From: Thauera propionica
GTDB lineage: Bacteria > Pseudomonadota > Gammaproteobacteria > Burkholderiales > Rhodocyclaceae
Assembly (NCBI RefSeq): GCF_002245655.1
Contig: NZ_NOIH01000001.1
Coordinates: 1 to 64,000, forward strand
Reading direction: 5' to 3'
DNA: 64,000 nucleotides
Positions 34,769 to 45,638 of this stretch are shown here, one piece after another. Position 1 is the first letter of the stretch, and every line of letters begins with the position of its first letter. Under the pieces are notes generated by a model that saw only the letters and a list, made by a program, of their open reading frames with translations, was not told where the DNA came from and made no database searches. The translations under genes and the position numbers were made by a program.

Positions 34769-35613
34769 GCATGCTCCGCGAACAGGGCGTCGATGTGTGC
34801 GATGGCAGCGGACAAGTCGCCGTACTCCAGCTCGAAGGCGCGTGTCGCGCGGGCAAGGCGTACCACAGCGTCGAAACCGACCGTGCCGAGGGTGCGGTAG
34901 TTGAAGCTGTTCAACCCCAGCCGCATGGCAGCATCCGCCGTGTGAATGGGGGTACAGCACAGTGCCGCACCGTCCCGGAAGCGAGGGAAGATGATCAGGC
35001 GGGGGCGCGCCGGGCGGTGGCGGTCGGCGATGCTGTCGCGCAGTGGAACGAAATGTGCCACGTCGCCCTTTCGCGTTCCGTGGAAGACGGGGCCGAGCCT
35101 GGCGCGCGGGTGCTGGCCGATGATGCCGATCGAGCGGTTCTTCAGTGCGGCGGGCTTGAGCAGTGGCAGCAGATCGCCACTGTCCGGATCGAGCACGCCG
35201 AACTCATCCGACAGAAAGCGCCAGCCGGCGAGATGCAGCGCGCAGGTCAGCGTGCTTTTTCCCGAGCCGGGTGCGGCGGGCAGGATCAGTGCGCGGTCGT
35301 TGCGCGCGAGCACCCCTGCGTGCAACAGCAGATAGGCGTTCAGCCTTTGTGCGAGCAGCCAGTTGCCGCCCCATTCGAACAGCGGGAGGCCGCTGCCAAC
35401 CGGGTAGGGCTCGAACGGGCGGCTGCCTTCGGACCACAGTGCGATCTGCCGTTTCCATAGCCGCAAGGGATGGCCCGGAAGCAGTGCGACGCGCACGTCG
35501 GCGAAGCCGGCGGGGTCCTCCTCGCCGTAATCCCGATACACGAGGTCGAGTTGCTGGTGGAAGCTCTCGATGGGCGAACGAACCGCGATGCGTGCCGCGC
35601 CGAGATCGAACAT
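34765..35613 (-). CDS. HprK-related kinase A
   Basis: A 282-residue protein related to the C-terminal half of HPr kinase/phosphorylase. LLLHAGVLARNDRALILPAA leads into the P-loop APGSGKST (114-121), followed by the HprK-type acidic motif LSDEFGVLDP (135-142). LKPAALKNRSIGIIG follows in place of the HprK K-loop. No receptor for HPr is visible and PTS genes are absent nearby. In paeninodin-type lasso clusters a related kinase phosphorylates the peptide C-terminal serine, so a peptide or protein target is plausible. ATG 35613 is used; a GTG at 35631 overlaps the previous stop as GTGA and is a real alternative. It is coupled by ATGA to the nucleotidyltransferase gene. Confidence 0.85.
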   Translation of the reverse strand: MFDLGAARIAVRSPIESFHQQLDLVYRDYGEEDPAGFADVRVALLPGHPLRLWKRQIALWSEGSRPFEPYPVGSGLPLFEWGGNWLLAQRLNAYLLLHAGVLARNDRALILPAAPGSGKSTLTCALHLAGWRFLSDEFGVLDPDSGDLLPLLKPAALKNRSIGIIGQHPRARLGPVFHGTRKGDVAHFVPLRDSIADRHRPARPRLIIFPRFRDGAALCCTPIHTADAAMRLGLNSFNYRTLGTVGFDAVVRLARATRAFELEYGDLSAAIAHIDALFAEHA

Positions 35614-35627
35614 GCGATGCGAGCGTC

Positions 35628-35912
35628 TCACGCCGTCCCTCGCGTCCCGACGGGGGCGCACACCGGCAGCGTCGCGAGGCTGCGCACAAGCCGCTCCAGA
35701 CCGGGCGGCCAGCCGCCCATGTCGGCAATCTCGTGCTCGAACGCAGACAGGCGATCGTCGTCGATTGCGGCTGCCGCCTCGCGCAGGATCAGCACCGCGC
35801 CTTCGCTGAGCAGATGCGTGTCCAGCCAGAGCGGGTCCAGAAAAAGAAACTGCCCGTCCAAGGACGGGCAGTGTTCCTGAAGCCAGGCGAGCGCCCCATT
35901 TCCTGCTCGCAT
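35628..35912 (-). CDS. PqqD-like protein of the HPr-rel-A cassette
   Basis: A 94-residue protein fitting the small winged-helix PqqD/RRE fold that binds leader sequences of modified peptides. The pattern is FLFLDPLWLDTHLLSEGAVLILREAAA (two short strands, then DTHLLSEGA and a helix), then DMGGWPPGLERLVRSLATL. This matches what I know as the HPr-rel-A system PqqD family chaperone; the family call rests on pattern and neighbours. ATG 35912 has GGGAC about ten bases upstream; a TTG directly before it is also possible. A terminator-like hairpin lies inside codons 14-21. It begins 12 bp after the exported-protein gene. Confidence 0.72.
   Translation of the reverse strand: MRAGNGALAWLQEHCPSLDGQFLFLDPLWLDTHLLSEGAVLILREAAAAIDDDRLSAFEHEIADMGGWPPGLERLVRSLATLPVCAPVGTRGTA
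35835..35872 (-). terminator. Terminator-like hairpin inside the PqqD-like gene
   Basis: On the minus strand ACTGCCCGTCC (35872-35862) pairs perfectly with GGACGGGCAGT (35859-35849) across a two-base loop, and is followed by TTCTTTTTCTGG. This has the stem and U-rich tail of an intrinsic terminator, yet it lies about 14 codons into the coding sequence. It could limit transcription of the downstream enzymes relative to the exported protein. It also encodes conserved-looking residues, so the match may be coincidental. Confidence 0.55.
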
Positions 35913-35924
35913 CAATGCGTCCCG

Positions 35925-36533
35925 TCAGCCGCCGTAGGTGTAGTTGCCCGCAGCGCCCGGGTTGATCGAGTTGAGGCAGGACTCGGATGCCGGCGCGAAA
36001 CCGTCTCCGTCCATCGTGTAGGCGGGATAGGTGCCGATCTCTTCGCCGTTCTCGTCGAAATAGACGAGCACCCAGCCCACTTTCGGGTAACCGGCTGCGG
36101 TCTGCGCCTCTACACCGACGAGGGGGTCATGGGGTGGCGTGGTCGAATAGACGAGATTGCTGACCTCGAAACCTTCCACCGCGTCACTCGCTGCCTCCGG
36201 CGCCGACTGCTCGTCGGAATCCTTCTTCCTACCCTTGCCCTTGCCGGGCTGCCCCCCCGTGGCCGGCGGAGCAGCCACCACCGGCGGAGCGTACATATTG
36301 ACGGGAACCTGTCGCCACGCCCAGTTACCCGGGGTGAGGTCGGGCGGCTGATCGCCGAGGAAGAACTGGTTCGAGCCGGCAGGGTAGCCGCCGTCGACTT
36401 TCGCGATGCAGTTCAGCGACGCGGCTGCGACCGGAGCGCCATACCCGAGGGTGACGACCGTGGACGCGCCCAATGCACCCTTGAGCACACGTCGTCGTTG
36501 CTCAATGGATTTGTCTTGGGGGGCGTTTGTCAT
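35925..36533 (-). CDS. Tat-exported protein, proposed substrate of the HPr-rel-A cassette
   Basis: A 202-residue protein I do not recognise. The N-terminus has a twin-arginine signal: QRRRVLKGALG (12-22), a hydrophobic core STVVTLGYGAPVAAAS and likely cleavage near AAAS (residue 39). There is no lipobox. The mature part has a proline/glycine/lysine linker (about 88-108, GGQPGKGKGRKK) and a C-terminal domain VGWVLVYFDENGEEIGTYPAYT followed by SESCLNSINPGAAGNYTYGG. Only two cysteines remain after cleavage, Cys42 and Cys186. The ATG at 36533 has GAGG six bases upstream; upstream ATGs (36545, 36569) lack a good site. It is first in the operon, the usual place for the target of the modifying enzymes that follow. 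Confidence 0.68.
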   Translation of the reverse strand: MTNAPQDKSIEQRRRVLKGALGASTVVTLGYGAPVAAASLNCIAKVDGGYPAGSNQFFLGDQPPDLTPGNWAWRQVPVNMYAPPVVAAPPATGGQPGKGKGRKKDSDEQSAPEAASDAVEGFEVSNLVYSTTPPHDPLVGVEAQTAAGYPKVGWVLVYFDENGEEIGTYPAYTMDGDGFAPASESCLNSINPGAAGNYTYGG

Positions 36534-36569
36534 AATCAACCTCATGGAATTCTCGTCGGCTTCAAGCAA

Positions 36570-36597
36570 ATTATAGCCGCATATGTCTTGCTGTCAG
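36570..36597 (-). promoter_or_regulatory. Promoter of the HPr-rel-A cassette
   Basis: Read on the minus strand: CTGACA (36597-36592), 16-bp spacer, TATAAT (36575-36570). It is 37 bp upstream of the ATG at 36533. The remaining 160 bp to the fructosamine-kinase-like gene show no further gene or strong motif. Confidence 0.7.
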
Positions 36598-36757
36598 GGC
36601 GACTGTACCGTGAACGTAGCAAATCTCACGCCTGGACTCCGAAAACGGCCATAAGTTATTGATAGACAGTGTTGTCGCGTCCGTCGGGTGCCAACGGCGG
36701 TCAGGCAGTGTAAGAAATCCCGACAAGCGGGCCGGCCCCTCCCAGTGCGATCTGCCG

Positions 36758-37663
36758 TCAGTGCCGCCACACCGATAGTGCCTCGTTCAGGCGGGTGGTC
36801 AGCCGCAGCGCCTCCCCCAGGTATCCGCGGCCGAACAGGTTCAGGTGGTTCAGCATGTGATACAGGCTGTAGACGTCCTTGCGTCGCGGGTAGTCTTCGT
36901 GGATCGGCCACGCCTTGCGGTACTCGGCGTAGAAGCTGCCCGGGAATCCGCCGAACAGTTCGCTCATCGCCAGATCGGACTCGCGGTCGCCGTAATGAAC
37001 GGCGGGGTCGAAGATCGCGGGAGTCCCATCCTCGAGGACTGCCGCGTTCCCGTGCCACAGGTCGCCATGCAGCAGGCTTTCTGCAGGGCGGTAGTCGAGG
37101 AAGAGTGCGGGTACGCGCTCGAACAGGCGCTCGCCCTGTTTCTGGAGTTCGCCGCTGAAGCCATGCTGCCGGGCGAGCGCGAACTGGGGGCGAAGGCGGT
37201 GTTCGACGAAGAACAGCGCCCAGTTGTCGGCCGGCGTGTTGCGCTGCGGCGTGCTGCCGATGAAGTTGTCTCGCCGCCAGCCGAAACGCGTGCCGGTCGT
37301 GCGGTGCAGCTGGACGAGAGTGTCGGCGAAGCGGGTGCCCTCATCGGTCGAGTGCAGAGGCCGGAGCGCGAGGTGTTCGAGCACGAGGAAGGCGTGCGCT
37401 TCGTCCGCGCCACAGGCGATTGGTGCCGGCGTGCGGAAGCAGTTTGCGGCGGCGAGCGCAAGCAGGCCGTCGACTTCGGCTTCGAACATCGGCAGTCGTG
37501 CCGCATTACCGAGCTTGACGAAGAAGCGCTCGCGGTCGCCCGCGACGACGACGGCTTCGTGAATGCATCCGCCACCGACCGGGGCGACGTCGCGGATACT
37601 GAACGCGCTGCCGACGCGCTGGCGGATGGCGTGCTCGATGAGGGGAAGTGCAGGGTGGCTCAT
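36758..37663 (-). CDS. Fructosamine kinase family protein
   Basis: A 301-residue cytosolic protein of the fructosamine/ketosamine-3-kinase family, which phosphorylates sugars attached to protein amines and so triggers deglycation. Features: the glycine-rich VGGGCIHEA, FFVKLGNA with the ATP-binding lysine, FLVLEHLAL hinge, GWRRDNFIGSTPQRN, catalytic LLHGDLWHGNAAVLEDGTPAIFDPAVHYGDRE (HGDLWxGN and metal-binding Asp) and LNHLNLFGRGYLG. Length is normal. Its ATG overlaps the stop codon of the Ser/Thr kinase gene (ATGA), so the two kinases are cotranslated. Confidence 0.92.
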   Translation of the reverse strand: MSHPALPLIEHAIRQRVGSAFSIRDVAPVGGGCIHEAVVVAGDRERFFVKLGNAARLPMFEAEVDGLLALAAANCFRTPAPIACGADEAHAFLVLEHLALRPLHSTDEGTRFADTLVQLHRTTGTRFGWRRDNFIGSTPQRNTPADNWALFFVEHRLRPQFALARQHGFSGELQKQGERLFERVPALFLDYRPAESLLHGDLWHGNAAVLEDGTPAIFDPAVHYGDRESDLAMSELFGGFPGSFYAEYRKAWPIHEDYPRRKDVYSLYHMLNHLNLFGRGYLGEALRLTTRLNEALSVWRH

Positions 37664-38946
37664 ACGTTGGTGATGCGGGCGGTAGCAAGCGACAGGCGGG
37701 TCGCCAGGACTTCGAGGAAGGCCTTGTAGAAGCGCATGCGACAGGTGTCACTGGCGCGGCGCAGCGCTTGGGCCCGAATCGTGATGAGGCTGACTTCGGT
37801 GACGGCCTCTACGGATGCGGAGCGCACGCCCCCTGCCGCCGAGAAGACGGCGACTTCGCCGAAGCATTCGCCGGCCGTCAGGATGTTTAGCAGGTGGCCG
37901 CGCCGCTTGACGTGGGCCTCGCCCTCCAGGATGAAGCTGAACGAGTCGCCGCCTTCGTCCTCGCGCATGATCAGGGTGCCGGGCTGGACGCGGCTGAACT
38001 GGCTCAGTCCGATGACTTCCCACAGTTCGGCATCGGCGAACTCGCGGAAGAAATGCATCGCGCGCAGGGCTTCGAACTTCTCGGTGTCCGGGATCGAGCC
38101 GCGCGTGATCTCGACACTGTGGTTGCGGAAGGCGAGGGCGAGGTCGTGCGAAAACTCCGCCCAGCTCTGGTAGCGATGTTCGACGTCGCGTTCGGTGGCC
38201 CGCCGTACGATCGCGTCGAGCGCCTCCGGCACATCCGGACGCAGCTCGGAGGGCTTCGGCAGAGTGTCGTTGGCGATGCGGTAGAGCAGGGTGTAGTTGT
38301 TGTCGCTCTCGAACGGCAGGCGTCCGGTCAGCAATTCGAACATCACGACGCCGAGCGAGTAGATGTCGGTGCGATGGTCGAGCGGCACCTCGCGCACCTG
38401 CTGCGGCGACATGTAGGCAGGTGAGCCGACGCCTGCGATCTGCGTGGTTTCCTGGGCGGTGTGCAGGGCGGCACCGAAGTCGGAGACGCGGATGTCACTG
38501 CCTTCGGGAGTCATCAGCAGGATGTTGGCCGGCTTGATGTCTCGATGCGTGATGCCCTGGTGAAAGGCGTAGTCCAGCGCCCGGCTGGCCTTGAAGATGA
38601 TCTCGATCACGCGTTCGAAGGCGGCGAGCGAACTCGCTCGCGTCAGGCGTTCGAGCGTGCCGCCCGGGACATAGTCCATCACGACGTAGGCGTTGTGGTC
38701 GTCCACCACCGCGTCGTGGATCTGCACGATGTGCGGGTGGTGCAGTCGTCCCGAAAAAGCGGCTTCGTTCAGGAACAGCTGGCGATGCAGCCGACCGCGC
38801 TCCCGGTCGCGCAGGATCTCGGGGCGCAGTTGCTTGATGGCGACTTCGCGCAGGTTGAAGGGGTCCCAGGCCAGATAGACGACGCTGGTGGCCCCTTCGC
38901 CCAGCTGGCGGCGAACCTCGTACTTGCCGATCCGTTCCGCCGCCAT
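37660..38946 (-). CDS. Ser/Thr protein kinase with C-terminal cyclic-nucleotide-type domain
   Basis: A 428-residue protein with an N-terminal Hanks-type kinase domain (about 8-275): GEGATSVVYLA, VAIKQL, catalytic loop HRDIKPANILL, VSDFGAA, activation segment ending SPAYMSPQQV, and DIYSLGVVMFELLTG. The C-terminal 130 residues form a cNMP-binding fold (MHFFREFADAELWEVIGLSQ; GGDSFSFILEGEAHVKRRG; LTAGECFGEVAVFS). No transmembrane helix or PASTA repeat is present, so it is a soluble kinase that may be gated by a nucleotide or act as a scaffold. It is followed by the overlapping fructosamine-kinase-like gene and preceded by argH 11 bp upstream. Substrates are unknown. Confidence 0.92.
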   Translation of the reverse strand: MAAERIGKYEVRRQLGEGATSVVYLAWDPFNLREVAIKQLRPEILRDRERGRLHRQLFLNEAAFSGRLHHPHIVQIHDAVVDDHNAYVVMDYVPGGTLERLTRASSLAAFERVIEIIFKASRALDYAFHQGITHRDIKPANILLMTPEGSDIRVSDFGAALHTAQETTQIAGVGSPAYMSPQQVREVPLDHRTDIYSLGVVMFELLTGRLPFESDNNYTLLYRIANDTLPKPSELRPDVPEALDAIVRRATERDVEHRYQSWAEFSHDLALAFRNHSVEITRGSIPDTEKFEALRAMHFFREFADAELWEVIGLSQFSRVQPGTLIMREDEGGDSFSFILEGEAHVKRRGHLLNILTAGECFGEVAVFSAAGGVRSASVEAVTEVSLITIRAQALRRASDTCRMRFYKAFLEVLATRLSLATARITNV

Positions 38947-38957
38947 GGCGGTGCTCG

Positions 38958-40391
38958 TCAGACGATGTGCTGGCGCGCGCGCGTGATCGCCGCGCGCACC
39001 TGCTCGGGCGCCGTGCCGCCGATGTGGCGGCGAGAGGCGAGCGAGCCCTCGACCGTCAGCACGGCGAAGATGTCGTCGCCGAGTCGTTCGGCTGCGCCCG
39101 GCACATGCGCCATGGCGATGCGCAGCTCGTCGAGCGAGAACTGGGGCAGGTCGCAGCCCTTGACGTCTGCTGCCCGCACCGCCAGCGCCACGGCCTCGTG
39201 CGCGTCGCGGAAGGGCAGGCCCTTCTTGACCAGGTAGTCGGCCAGGTCGGTGGCAGTCGCGTAGCCCTGCGTCAGCGCGCCGCGCATGGCTTCGGTCTTG
39301 ACCTTGATGCCGGTGATCATGTCGGCATAGATGCGCAAGGTGTCGATCACCGTGTCGGCGGTGTCGAACAGCGGCTCCTTGTCTTCCTGGTTGTCCTTGT
39401 TGTAGGCCAGGGGCTGCCCCTTCATCAGCGTCAGCAGGGCGATCAGGCTGCCGTTGACGCGCCCGGTCTTGCCGCGGACCAGCTCGGGCACGTCCGGGTT
39501 CTTCTTCTGCGGCATGATCGAAGAGCCGGTGCAGAAGCGGTCGGCGAGGTCGATGAAGCCGACGCGCGGGCTCATCCACAGGATCAGCTCCTCGGAGAAG
39601 CGCGACAGGTGCGTCATCAGCAGCGCGCTGGCAGCGCAGAATTCGATGGCGAAGTCGCGGTCGCTGACGGCATCGAGCGAGTTGAAGCAGACCTCGTCGA
39701 AGTCGAGCTCGGCGGCGACGAACTCGCGGTCGATCGGATAGCTGGTGCCGGCCAGCGCGGCCGAACCGAGCGGCAGGCGGTTGACGCGCTTGCGGCAGTC
39801 GGCGAAGCGCTCGGCGTCGCGCCGGCTCATCTCGTAGTAGGCCATCAGGTGGTGGCCGAAGGTGACCGGCTGGGCGACCTGCAGGTGGGTGAAGCCGGGC
39901 ATCGGGGTGTCGGCGTTTGCCTCGGCAACATCCAGCAGGTTCTTCTGGAACTCGCGGATCAGTTCGAGGATCTGGTCGATCGCGTCGCGCAGCCACAGGC
40001 GGATGTCGGTGGCCACCTGATCGTTGCGGCTGCGGCCGGTGTGCAGGCGCTTGCCGGCGTCACCGACCAGCGCGGTGAGGCGCTTCTCGATGTTGAGGTG
40101 GACGTCCTCGTCGTCGAGGTTCCAGCTGAACTCGCCGCGCTCGATCTCGCCCTTGATCTGGGCCATGCCCCGCTCGATGTCGGCGAGGTCGGCCGCGCCG
40201 ATGATGCCCTGGCGGGCGAGCATCTTCGCGTGCGCGAGCGAGCCGCGGATGTCCTGGCGCGCCATGCGCTGGTCGAAGAAGACCGAGGCCGTGTAGCGCT
40301 TGACGAGATCGGAAACGGGTTCGGTGAAGCGGCCGGACCAGGCCTTGGCGGGTTCGTTGCCGCCAGCGGCCGGCGTCGTGGTGTCTGTCAT
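38958..40391 (-). CDS. argH: Argininosuccinate lyase
   Basis: A 477-residue enzyme for the last step of arginine synthesis, splitting argininosuccinate to arginine and fumarate. Family motifs: [51 protein letters not shown], the catalytic-serine loop in [24 protein letters not shown] and [16 protein letters not shown]. The start at 40391 begins [18 protein letters not shown], with an 87-bp divergent gap to algZ. The downstream kinases on the same strand are only 11 bp away, so argH probably leads that transcript. Confidence 0.97.
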   Translation of the reverse strand: MTDTTTPAAGGNEPAKAWSGRFTEPVSDLVKRYTASVFFDQRMARQDIRGSLAHAKMLARQGIIGAADLADIERGMAQIKGEIERGEFSWNLDDEDVHLNIEKRLTALVGDAGKRLHTGRSRNDQVATDIRLWLRDAIDQILELIREFQKNLLDVAEANADTPMPGFTHLQVAQPVTFGHHLMAYYEMSRRDAERFADCRKRVNRLPLGSAALAGTSYPIDREFVAAELDFDEVCFNSLDAVSDRDFAIEFCAASALLMTHLSRFSEELILWMSPRVGFIDLADRFCTGSSIMPQKKNPDVPELVRGKTGRVNGSLIALLTLMKGQPLAYNKDNQEDKEPLFDTADTVIDTLRIYADMITGIKVKTEAMRGALTQGYATATDLADYLVKKGLPFRDAHEAVALAVRAADVKGCDLPQFSLDELRIAMAHVPGAAERLGDDIFAVLTVEGSLASRRHIGGTAPEQVRAAITRARQHIV

Positions 40392-40478
40392 AATGCGTGT
40401 CGCAAGAAGATGTCGGCTGGCCGGGTCCGGCTGGCCTGGCATGAGGGGACTCCGCCGCTGTCGCGGCAGGAAAGAACG

Positions 40479-41507
40479 ATGAAAAGTATAAAGCAAAAGA
40501 CCATGCCGCTCGGCGCCGGCGCCATGCCTGACTTTCGCAACCTGGGCGTGATCCTGCGGCTGCTGCTGGCGGTGAATCTGTTCGCGCTCGTCACCGTGTT
40601 GATCCGGGTGGACGAAGGCCCACGGCTCGCAGCCGAATTGACGCTGATGGCCGGTCGCGTCGAGTTCCCGTTGCTGCTCGCGGTGCTGATGCTGTATCTC
40701 GTATCGCCCCGGCTGGCGTCCCTGCCGCCGCGCGCGGCGACCGCGGTGCTGCTGGGCGTCGTGGTGCTGTCCGTGGCGCTGAGCTACCCGCTGCTGGGCG
40801 GTGGCGACAGCCTGTTCCGTCACCTCGTCTGGGCGCTCGCGGCGACGGCCTTGTGCCTGATGTATTTCGAGTATCGGAGTCGGCGCTTTTCGCCGGCGCT
40901 GGCCGAGGCGCGGCTGCAGGCGCTGACGGCGAGGATCCGGCCGCATTTCCTGTTCAACAGCCTCAATGGCGTGCTCGGTGTGATCCGGTCCGATCCGCGC
41001 CGCGCCGAGCGCGCGCTGGAAGAATTGGCGGACCTGTTCCGCGCACTGATGCAGGAGAATCGTGACCTGGTGCCGTTGGGTGACGAGCTAGCATTGTGCG
41101 AGCGTTACATCGACCTAGAGCGCCTGAGGCTGGGCGATCGTCTGAGCGTGCGTTGGGAGATGCCGGCGCCCGGCTCGGCCGACCACGCTGCACTGCTGCA
41201 GGCGCGGGTGCCGGCGTTGCTGCTGCAACCCCTGCTGGAGAACGCGGTATATCACGGCATAGAACCTTCGACTGGTCCAGGCGAAGTCGTGGTCGGCCTT
41301 GGCCGGCATGGCGACAGCCTGCGCATCGAAGTGGACAATCCGGTCTGCGACGCGGGGCGGCATCACAGCGGCAACCGCATGGCGCTCGACAACATTCGCG
41401 AACGACTGATGCTCTTCTTCGACCTCGAGGCGGGGGTGGAGATCGACTGCGCCGATGGGCGTTATCGCGTCCGTATCCGCCTGCCTTTCCGGAGTGCCAA
41501 GGGATGA
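40479..41507 (+). CDS. algZ: LytS/AlgZ-type sensor histidine kinase
   Basis: A 342-residue inner-membrane kinase. Four hydrophobic helices lie between residues 23 and 125 ([66 protein letters not shown]). The His_kinase domain has [21 protein letters not shown] with the phosphoacceptor His, and the ATPase part has [17 protein letters not shown] and [10 protein letters not shown]. This is the AlgZ/FimS architecture rather than a classical HAMP kinase. AGGAAAG precedes ATG 40479. It overlaps the regulator start as ATGA. The symbol reflects the family; alginate control is not implied. Confidence 0.85.
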   Translation: MKSIKQKTMPLGAGAMPDFRNLGVILRLLLAVNLFALVTVLIRVDEGPRLAAELTLMAGRVEFPLLLAVLMLYLVSPRLASLPPRAATAVLLGVVVLSVALSYPLLGGGDSLFRHLVWALAATALCLMYFEYRSRRFSPALAEARLQALTARIRPHFLFNSLNGVLGVIRSDPRRAERALEELADLFRALMQENRDLVPLGDELALCERYIDLERLRLGDRLSVRWEMPAPGSADHAALLQARVPALLLQPLLENAVYHGIEPSTGPGEVVVGLGRHGDSLRIEVDNPVCDAGRHHSGNRMALDNIRERLMLFFDLEAGVEIDCADGRYRVRIRLPFRSAKG

Positions 41508-42277
41508 CGATCTCGCCCCCGAGTGACGCCCTGCGCGTGCTGATCGTCGATGACGAGGGCCCGGCGCGCAGCCGGTTGCGCGACCTGCTGGGCGACATCG
41601 CCGACATGCAGCCTACGACGGTGGTCGGTATGGCTGCCAATGGCGTCGAGGCGCTGCGCCTGCTCGAACTGCAGCCTGCGGACGTGGTGCTGGCCGACAT
41701 ACGCATGCCGGGCATGGATGGCGTCGAGCTCGCGCGTCATCTGCCGCGCCTGCCGTCACCGCCTGCCGTGATCTTCGTGACGGCCTACGATCAGTACGCG
41801 GTTGAAGCCTTCGAGCTGGCGGCCGTGGATTACCTGCTCAAGCCGGTCCGTGCCGAACGGCTGGCAATGGCGCTGACCAAGTTGCGCCAGCGCCGACCTG
41901 CGCCGGTGGCCGATCTCGCAGCACTGGCGCCGGGCGAGCGCAGGCACTTCAGTGTCAGCGAGCGCGGACGAATCCTGCTGCTACCGGTGGCCGACGTCAT
42001 CTACCTGAAGGCCGAACTGAAGTACGTGACTGCGCGCACGGCCGAGCGCGACTACCTGCTCGACGAATCACTGGTGCAACTGGAGCAGGAATTCCCGCAG
42101 CGCCTTCTGCGCGTACATCGCAACTGTCTGGTGGCGCGCGATGCGGTGCAGGGCGTGGAGCGTGTCGGCGAAGGCGACGGCGAGGGTCACTGGGAGGTGC
42201 TGCTGAAGGGCCTCGACGAGCGCCTGCCGGTCAGCCGCCGGCAGTGGCCGGTGGTGAGGCAGGCGCTCGGTCTCTGA
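41504..42277 (+). CDS. algR: LytTR response regulator (AlgR-type)
   Basis: A 257-residue regulator. The receiver has LIVDDEGPARSRLRDLL, phosphoacceptor Asp in VVLADIRMPGMDGVEL, VIFVTAYDQYAVEAFELAAVDYLLKPV. The C-terminal LytTR DNA-binding domain (about 150-250) has GRILLLPVADVIYLKAELKYVTARTAER, LDESLVQLEQEFPQRLLRVHRNCLV and RLPVSRRQWPVVRQAL. It starts inside the algZ stop (ATGA). Its TGA abuts the ppc stop codon on the other strand with no base between, leaving no intergenic terminator. Confidence 0.88.
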   Translation: MTISPPSDALRVLIVDDEGPARSRLRDLLGDIADMQPTTVVGMAANGVEALRLLELQPADVVLADIRMPGMDGVELARHLPRLPSPPAVIFVTAYDQYAVEAFELAAVDYLLKPVRAERLAMALTKLRQRRPAPVADLAALAPGERRHFSVSERGRILLLPVADVIYLKAELKYVTARTAERDYLLDESLVQLEQEFPQRLLRVHRNCLVARDAVQGVERVGEGDGEGHWEVLLKGLDERLPVSRRQWPVVRQALGL

Positions 42278-45028
<2,751 letters not shown>

Positions 45029-45088
45029 CTCGAATGGGGCTGTGAGGTTGGTTGGCCGCAGGCGCCCATCGGGGACCTGACGGAGTGT

Positions 45089-45607
45089 TCAGTCGGTGGC
45101 GCCCATGCGGCGGCGCGCCTCGTCGATCGCGTTCTCGACATACTGGCCGTAGAAATCCTCGAGCCGCATGCCGACGATGTCGTCACCTACGGCGCGACCG
45201 TAGGCGTCGAACACGCGCACGGTCGGCGTGAAGCGTGCCTTCTGCGTCCTCGCCACGGCGCGGTGCGTCGACCGGGCGCCCGAAAAATCGACCAGTGCGG
45301 CATCGGAGTCGATGTCGATCTGGCGGAACAGGGCGCGCCGGCCTTGCGCCTCGGGTGCCGACATGGGCACCAGATAGCTTCGCGCCGTGTCGCAGTAGCT
45401 GCAGCCGGCCTGACTGTAGAGCACCACCATCGGCACTCGCTCGCTGCGCATCGTTGCCGCGTCGCTTGCAAGGTCGCTGGCCTTGGGCAAGGCCGGTGGT
45501 GCAGCCGAAAGTGCGATCGGCACGCATGCTAGAATCGCGGCCATCCTGCGCACCATTGGTGCGAACCCTGATGCTGCGGTGCGGCGAAAGTCGAGCCTCC
45601 CCGGCAT
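45089..45607 (-). CDS. Exported thioredoxin-fold protein
   Basis: A protein of about 172 residues with an N-terminal signal (MVRRMAAILACVPIALSAAP after a short basic extension). The thioredoxin-like core has VPMVVLYSQAGCSYCDTARSYL, where CSYC is the redox motif, RRALFRQIDIDSDAALVDF, and ARFTPTVRVFDAYGRAVGDDIVG carrying the cis-proline loop (FTPT). It resembles SoxW-type periplasmic thioredoxins. Starts at 45607 (AGGA ten bases upstream), 45559 and 45547 are all possible; I use the first. It diverges from hemC. Confidence 0.72.
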   Translation of the reverse strand: MPGRLDFRRTAASGFAPMVRRMAAILACVPIALSAAPPALPKASDLASDAATMRSERVPMVVLYSQAGCSYCDTARSYLVPMSAPEAQGRRALFRQIDIDSDAALVDFSGARSTHRAVARTQKARFTPTVRVFDAYGRAVGDDIVGMRLEDFYGQYVENAIDEARRRMGATD

Positions 45608-45638
45608 GATCGAATCCTGTTCCTGAGTGATCCCAATC

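Noticed and set aside
38947-39996. In-frame extension upstream of the Ser/Thr kinase
   Set aside because: It is an out-of-frame reading of argH; the kinase begins MAAERIGKYEVRRQLGEG at 38946.
38967-40478. In-frame extension upstream of algZ across argH
   Set aside because: The extension is antisense to argH. AGGAAAG and the transmembrane N-terminus place the algZ start at 40479.
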